A stretch of DNA of 8,592 bases from CBDUXZ01 sp965371325 [NCBI: uncultured bacterium] (lineage in GTDB: Bacteria > JAUYMQ01): contig CBDUXZ010000063.1 in NCBI GenBank assembly GCA_965371325.1, positions 1-8,592 of the forward strand. Direction: 5' to 3'. The position numbers were made by a program, and so were the translations under genes. The first letter of the stretch is position 1, and each line of letters opens with the position of its first letter. Below are positions 6,766 through 8,592 of the stretch, one piece after another. Below the pieces are notes generated by a model that had not been told where the DNA came from, searched no databases, and saw only the letters and a list, made by a program, of their open reading frames with translations.

Positions 6766-7953
6766 CTACGGGACGTGCGGCTCCACGATGTCGACCCAGC
6801 CGTCAGCGTTCTTGATGAAGTCGGTCGCCCAGTCGGCGATCCGTACGCCATTAGCCTCCTGGAAGAGGTAACCCGGCGTCTGGAGTATTGTGTGCGAGGT
6901 GTCGCCGCCGTTGACGATGAACCGCTTGTAGCGGTCCGGGTGGGCGGCATTGAGCAGACCGTGCTCCGTCACGACGAGGTTTCGATACCCGAACGAGTCG
7001 CCCAGCAGGCGCGTGAAGAACCGGTTGGTCGCGTCGAACTCGGTCTCGTAGAACGCCTCTTGGATCTCCGTGTCGTTGTCGAGTCGCCACTGGATGATCT
7101 CGGTGGCCTGGCCCATGTCGTCGCAGCCTGTACAGCTCGCGGGAAAGAACTTGCCGAAGTCCCAGTCGGCGGCCCTCGCCGCGATGTCGGCCTGCGCGGG
7201 CAGGTTGCCCGGATCCAGGTTGACCGCGATCGGGCCTGCGTCGTTGAAGACCGTGATCTTTGCGCCGTTCCCGTAGACGAACCGGATCAGGAACGGGGCG
7301 AAGCCGGCGGCGCCGGCGCCCCCCGCGCTGGAGCCCGCGACGGTGATCTTGACGGCGTCCGGGAACGTTGCCTTCGCCAGGTCCATGGCGGCCGACTGGT
7401 TGCGCAGACCGCGGTGGAAGCGAAACAGCCCGAACGGAAAGCTCGGATCGAGGACGTCGTTGTCCCCGGAGAAGACCGAGCCGTCGCAGTACGGCATGTA
7501 GACGATATTGTGCTTCTTCCACGGGTTGTCCTTCGATTTGAAGTCCCAGATTCCGAACGGAGGTGCGGGTGGCTCCTGCGCCTCGGAAAGGATGTTGCAG
7601 TTGTAGAAGCCCTGCCAGCAGGCGCCGCCGCCCTGCATGAAGATCAGGAGTTTATCCGGAGCCGCGCCCGCCCGGGTGAACGCAGAGAAGGGTGTTCCGG
7701 CGATGCAGACGGGTCCGTTCGGTCCGGTCGGGCCGAAAGCGGGGTCGAACGTGTGCTTGGTCCAGCCGTCGCCGACGTCGCTCGACGCGACCGGCGTGAA
7801 CGCGCCGAGGTACTTGTCGACGCCGACAGCGCTCAGTTCGGCGGCGGCGTCTTCGTTGAGGCCCTTCGTTACGCCCGCGAAGGCGCCGTTCGCTGCTATG
7901 AGAACGAACGCGAGCCCGAAGAGTAGAAACCGTATCGATTTCAGGGATGGCAT
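6766..7953 (-). CDS. Secreted pectinacetylesterase/Notum-family esterase
   Basis: This 395-residue protein belongs to the pectinacetylesterase family (PF03283; CE13 and Notum-like carboxylesterases), which remove acetyl or acyl groups from polysaccharides or other substrates. A signal peptide covers 1-26 (AFA before Gly27). Family landmarks are the oxyanion-hole stretch LLIFMQGGGACW (102-113) followed by Cys119, YMPYCDGSVFSGD (152-164), the nucleophile elbow AGSSAGG (206-212, Ser209 at its centre), EFD (305-307, Asp307 the probable acid) and DTSHTI (351-356, His354). The triad is therefore intact. Six cysteines at 83, 112, 119, 156, 274 and 277 could be paired. The ATG at 7953 has a textbook AAAGGAGG (7965-7958). 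The gene stands alone between two direct repeat copies, so horizontal acquisition is possible. Pectin as the substrate is not assured; bacterial members are poorly characterised. Confidence 0.87.
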   Translation of the reverse strand: MPSLKSIRFLLFGLAFVLIAANGAFAGVTKGLNEDAAAELSAVGVDKYLGAFTPVASSDVGDGWTKHTFDPAFGPTGPNGPVCIAGTPFSAFTRAGAAPDKLLIFMQGGGACWQGFYNCNILSEAQEPPAPPFGIWDFKSKDNPWKKHNIVYMPYCDGSVFSGDNDVLDPSFPFGLFRFHRGLRNQSAAMDLAKATFPDAVKITVAGSSAGGAGAAGFAPFLIRFVYGNGAKITVFNDAGPIAVNLDPGNLPAQADIAARAADWDFGKFFPASCTGCDDMGQATEIIQWRLDNDTEIQEAFYETEFDATNRFFTRLLGDSFGYRNLVVTEHGLLNAAHPDRYKRFIVNGGDTSHTILQTPGYLFQEANGVRIADWATDFIKNADGWVDIVEPHVP

Positions 7954-7986
7954 GTTTCCTCCTTTTTAAAGATTGATCGCAGATGC

Positions 7987-8136
7987 GTGTGGGTGGCAAA
8001 TTCCTAATTCAGCCCTGTAAACAGGCGCTTGGGCAGGCTTGCTCCGCAGCTGATCTCCACCAATTCCGCTGGCAGGCACATTGTCGCGGGCTATTCGAGC
8101 TTCCCCTCGCGGCGTGATTAGCAATTCGCCATGCAC
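7987..8136 (+). repeat. Repeat copy B: MITE-like 150-bp element upstream of the esterase gene
   Basis: Same element and same orientation as copy A. Conserved blocks include GTGTGGGTGGC at the left, AGCTGAT, ATTCCGCTGGCA, CGCGGGCTATTC, GCGGCGTGATT and GCAATTCGCCATGCAC at the right. Its left terminal core is TGGCAAATT (7994-8002, one change from copy A) and its right is AATTCGCCA (8123-8131). The left end lies only 33 bases from the esterase start codon, so the esterase promoter must overlap or lie within this repeat. Confidence 0.8.
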
Positions 8137-8280
8137 TGGTACAAAAGAGCCACGCCTTAGGACATCGGGGCAGCGGATTGGGAGTAGGAGTGGTCATACG
8201 ATGCTTGGAAATCGTTTGCCCCGACGCATTCGGCTCAAACGGTGCAATTTTCAGGCCAAACGGAGCGAGACCTTAAATCC

Positions 8281-8307
8281 TTGAAATGACAGGGTTCTGT
8301 ATATACT
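8281..8307 (+). promoter_or_regulatory. Candidate sigma-70-type promoter
   Basis: TTGAAA (8281-8286) and TATACT (8302-8307) are separated by 15 bases, shorter than the preferred 17. It stands in AT-rich DNA and points toward the open frame at 8472. Expected leader is about 155 bases and would contain the inverted repeat and the tandem repeats. Confidence 0.3.
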
Positions 8308-8341
8308 GGAAGGGCGAAAAGGGAGAAACTCTTAGCCTCAG

Positions 8342-8378
8342 CGGAAAAAGTTTACCGCTTTTGTACAAACTTTTTCCG
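8342..8378. repeat. Perfect 12-bp inverted repeat
   Basis: CGGAAAAAGTTT (8342-8353) and AAACTTTTTCCG (8367-8378) are exact inverse complements around a 13-base spacer. The AT-rich arms suit a protein-binding site or an attenuator-like hairpin better than a classical terminator. Confidence 0.75.
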
Positions 8379-8388
8379 TCCCAGAACA

Positions 8389-8426
8389 ATAGCGTAATAT
8401 GTTAACGATAGCGCAATACGTTAACG
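8389..8426 (+). repeat. Two head-to-tail 19-bp units, operator-like
   Basis: Unit 1 (8389-8407) and unit 2 (8408-8426) follow the consensus ATAGCGYAATAYGTTAACG and differ at two positions only, both T/C changes. Each contains the hexamer palindrome GTTAAC, so the palindromes are one 19-base step apart, about two helical turns. This is the arrangement expected for cooperative repressor binding. Confidence 0.7.
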
Positions 8427-8444
8427 ATGACGGAACAGCATGCC

Positions 8445-8466
8445 TGTGGGTAGCGAATTATAATTT
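8445..8466 (+). repeat. Repeat copy C: left end only
   Basis: These 22 bases match the left end of copy A (6422-6443) at 21 positions; the single change turns GGTGGCG into GGTAGCG. The AATTATAATT palindrome with its TATAAT is preserved. After it the sequence departs from copies A and B and enters an open frame six bases later. Confidence 0.7.
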
Positions 8467-8471
8467 GGCGC

Positions 8472-8592
8472 ATGAAAAAGAGGACTCTCAATTCTCCGCA
8501 GATTATAGGGGCCCGGGTCAAAAGAACGGAGAGCAGAAAGCCGCAGGTGAACTACAAACGAAGTGCAGTCGGAATCACCGGATTCGGGGGGG
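8472..8592 (+). CDS. Open frame running off the window, unrecognised (possible element-borne gene)
   Basis: Forty codons are open from the ATG at 8472 to the window end. The visible product starts MKKRTLNSPQ and is strongly basic, with IIGARVKR at residues 11-18 and many Lys/Arg, which would suit a nucleic-acid-binding N-terminus; this is not enough to assign a family. There is no Shine-Dalgarno sequence. A TATAAT lies only seven bases upstream of the ATG, so a leaderless transcript or a different start is possible. An in-frame TAG at 8451-8453 limits any upstream extension. Its place right after a repeat end suggests it may belong to the mobile element. The chance that it is not a gene is real. 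Confidence 0.35.
   Translation, partial: MKKRTLNSPQIIGARVKRTESRKPQVNYKRSAVGITGFGG

Larger units (their letters stand above)
7954..8471. other. AT-richer non-coding region with repeat, promoter-like and operator-like elements
   Basis: No supported gene. From left to right it holds the esterase ribosome binding site, repeat copy B (7987-8136), a long-range inverted pair TCGGGGCA/TGCCCCGA (8165-8172 and 8217-8224), a sigma-70-like promoter (8281-8307), an inverted repeat (8342-8378), two tandem 19-bp units (8389-8426) and the left end of a third repeat copy (8445-8466). From about 8270 base composition is distinctly more AT-rich than in the genes to the left. Confidence 0.6.

Noticed and set aside
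6775-7926. Long plus-strand open frame opposite the esterase gene
   Set aside because: No family motif and no good start; the minus-strand frame has a complete catalytic triad, signal peptide and strong ribosome binding site.
6491-8197. Two small minus-strand frames (6491-6673 and 8009-8197) sharing a peptide like NSPRQxACQRN
   Set aside because: The likeness comes from the DNA repeat they both cross; frame is not kept along the repeat because of a one-base indel and the flanking parts differ.
8389-8426. CRISPR array
   Set aside because: Only two 19-bp units joined directly, with no spacers and no cas gene.
8585-8592. Run of G at the right edge
   Set aside because: A short homopolymer at the window end could be natural or an assembly edge effect; nothing can be concluded from it.

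Overview
This is a GC-rich piece of bacterial chromosome from a diderm (Gram-negative) organism. The evidence is a stand-alone lipid A biosynthesis N-terminal domain protein, two predicted lipoproteins, several signal peptides and a possible sigma-54 promoter. The codon bias and the secreted Ig-like protein with an LWPPNHKL motif fit an environmental lineage of the Myxococcota/deltaproteobacterial or Eisenbacteria-like kind. That placement is inference; there is no rRNA or marker gene here.

Left part (1-2503, all minus strand), read in transcription order: an alpha/beta hydrolase of the COG2945 type (2503-1865), a DPM1-like family 2 glycosyltransferase (1749-982), a small LAB_N membrane protein (839-510) and the N-terminal part of a CDP-alcohol phosphatidyltransferase (390-1, running off the window). 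The last three all concern membrane lipid or polyprenyl-phosphate/lipid A chemistry and look like one envelope-lipid cluster.

Middle (2504-6402, plus strand): after a 525-base non-coding stretch with a good sigma-54-like -24/-12 match comes a secreted two-domain Ig-like protein (3029-3970) with an unusual Lys/Ala tail, closed by a near-perfect 20-bp-stem terminator. Then follows a compact three-gene operon: a metallo-beta-lactamase-fold hydrolase with C-terminal winged helix (4246-5079), overlapping by 4 bases a lipoprotein-like gene (5076-5825), overlapping by 11 bases a second lipoprotein gene (5815-6285). The two lipoprotein-like products share a clearly homologous, unrecognised domain of about 98 residues with two conserved cysteines. 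A strong terminator at 6354-6389 closes the operon.

Right part (6403-8592): a secreted pectinacetylesterase/Notum-like esterase on the minus strand (7953-6766) sits between two direct copies of a ~150-bp repeat (6421-6569 and 7987-8136). The copies are about three quarters identical and each has short terminal inverted repeats, so they look like MITE-type elements. The left end of the same repeat appears a third time (8445-8466), immediately in front of an open frame that starts at 8472 and leaves the window. Upstream of it lie a 12-bp-arm inverted repeat and a 19-bp tandem repeat. This AT-richer end looks like the edge of a mobile or accessory element, and it and the paralogous lipoprotein pair are the least explained parts of the window.
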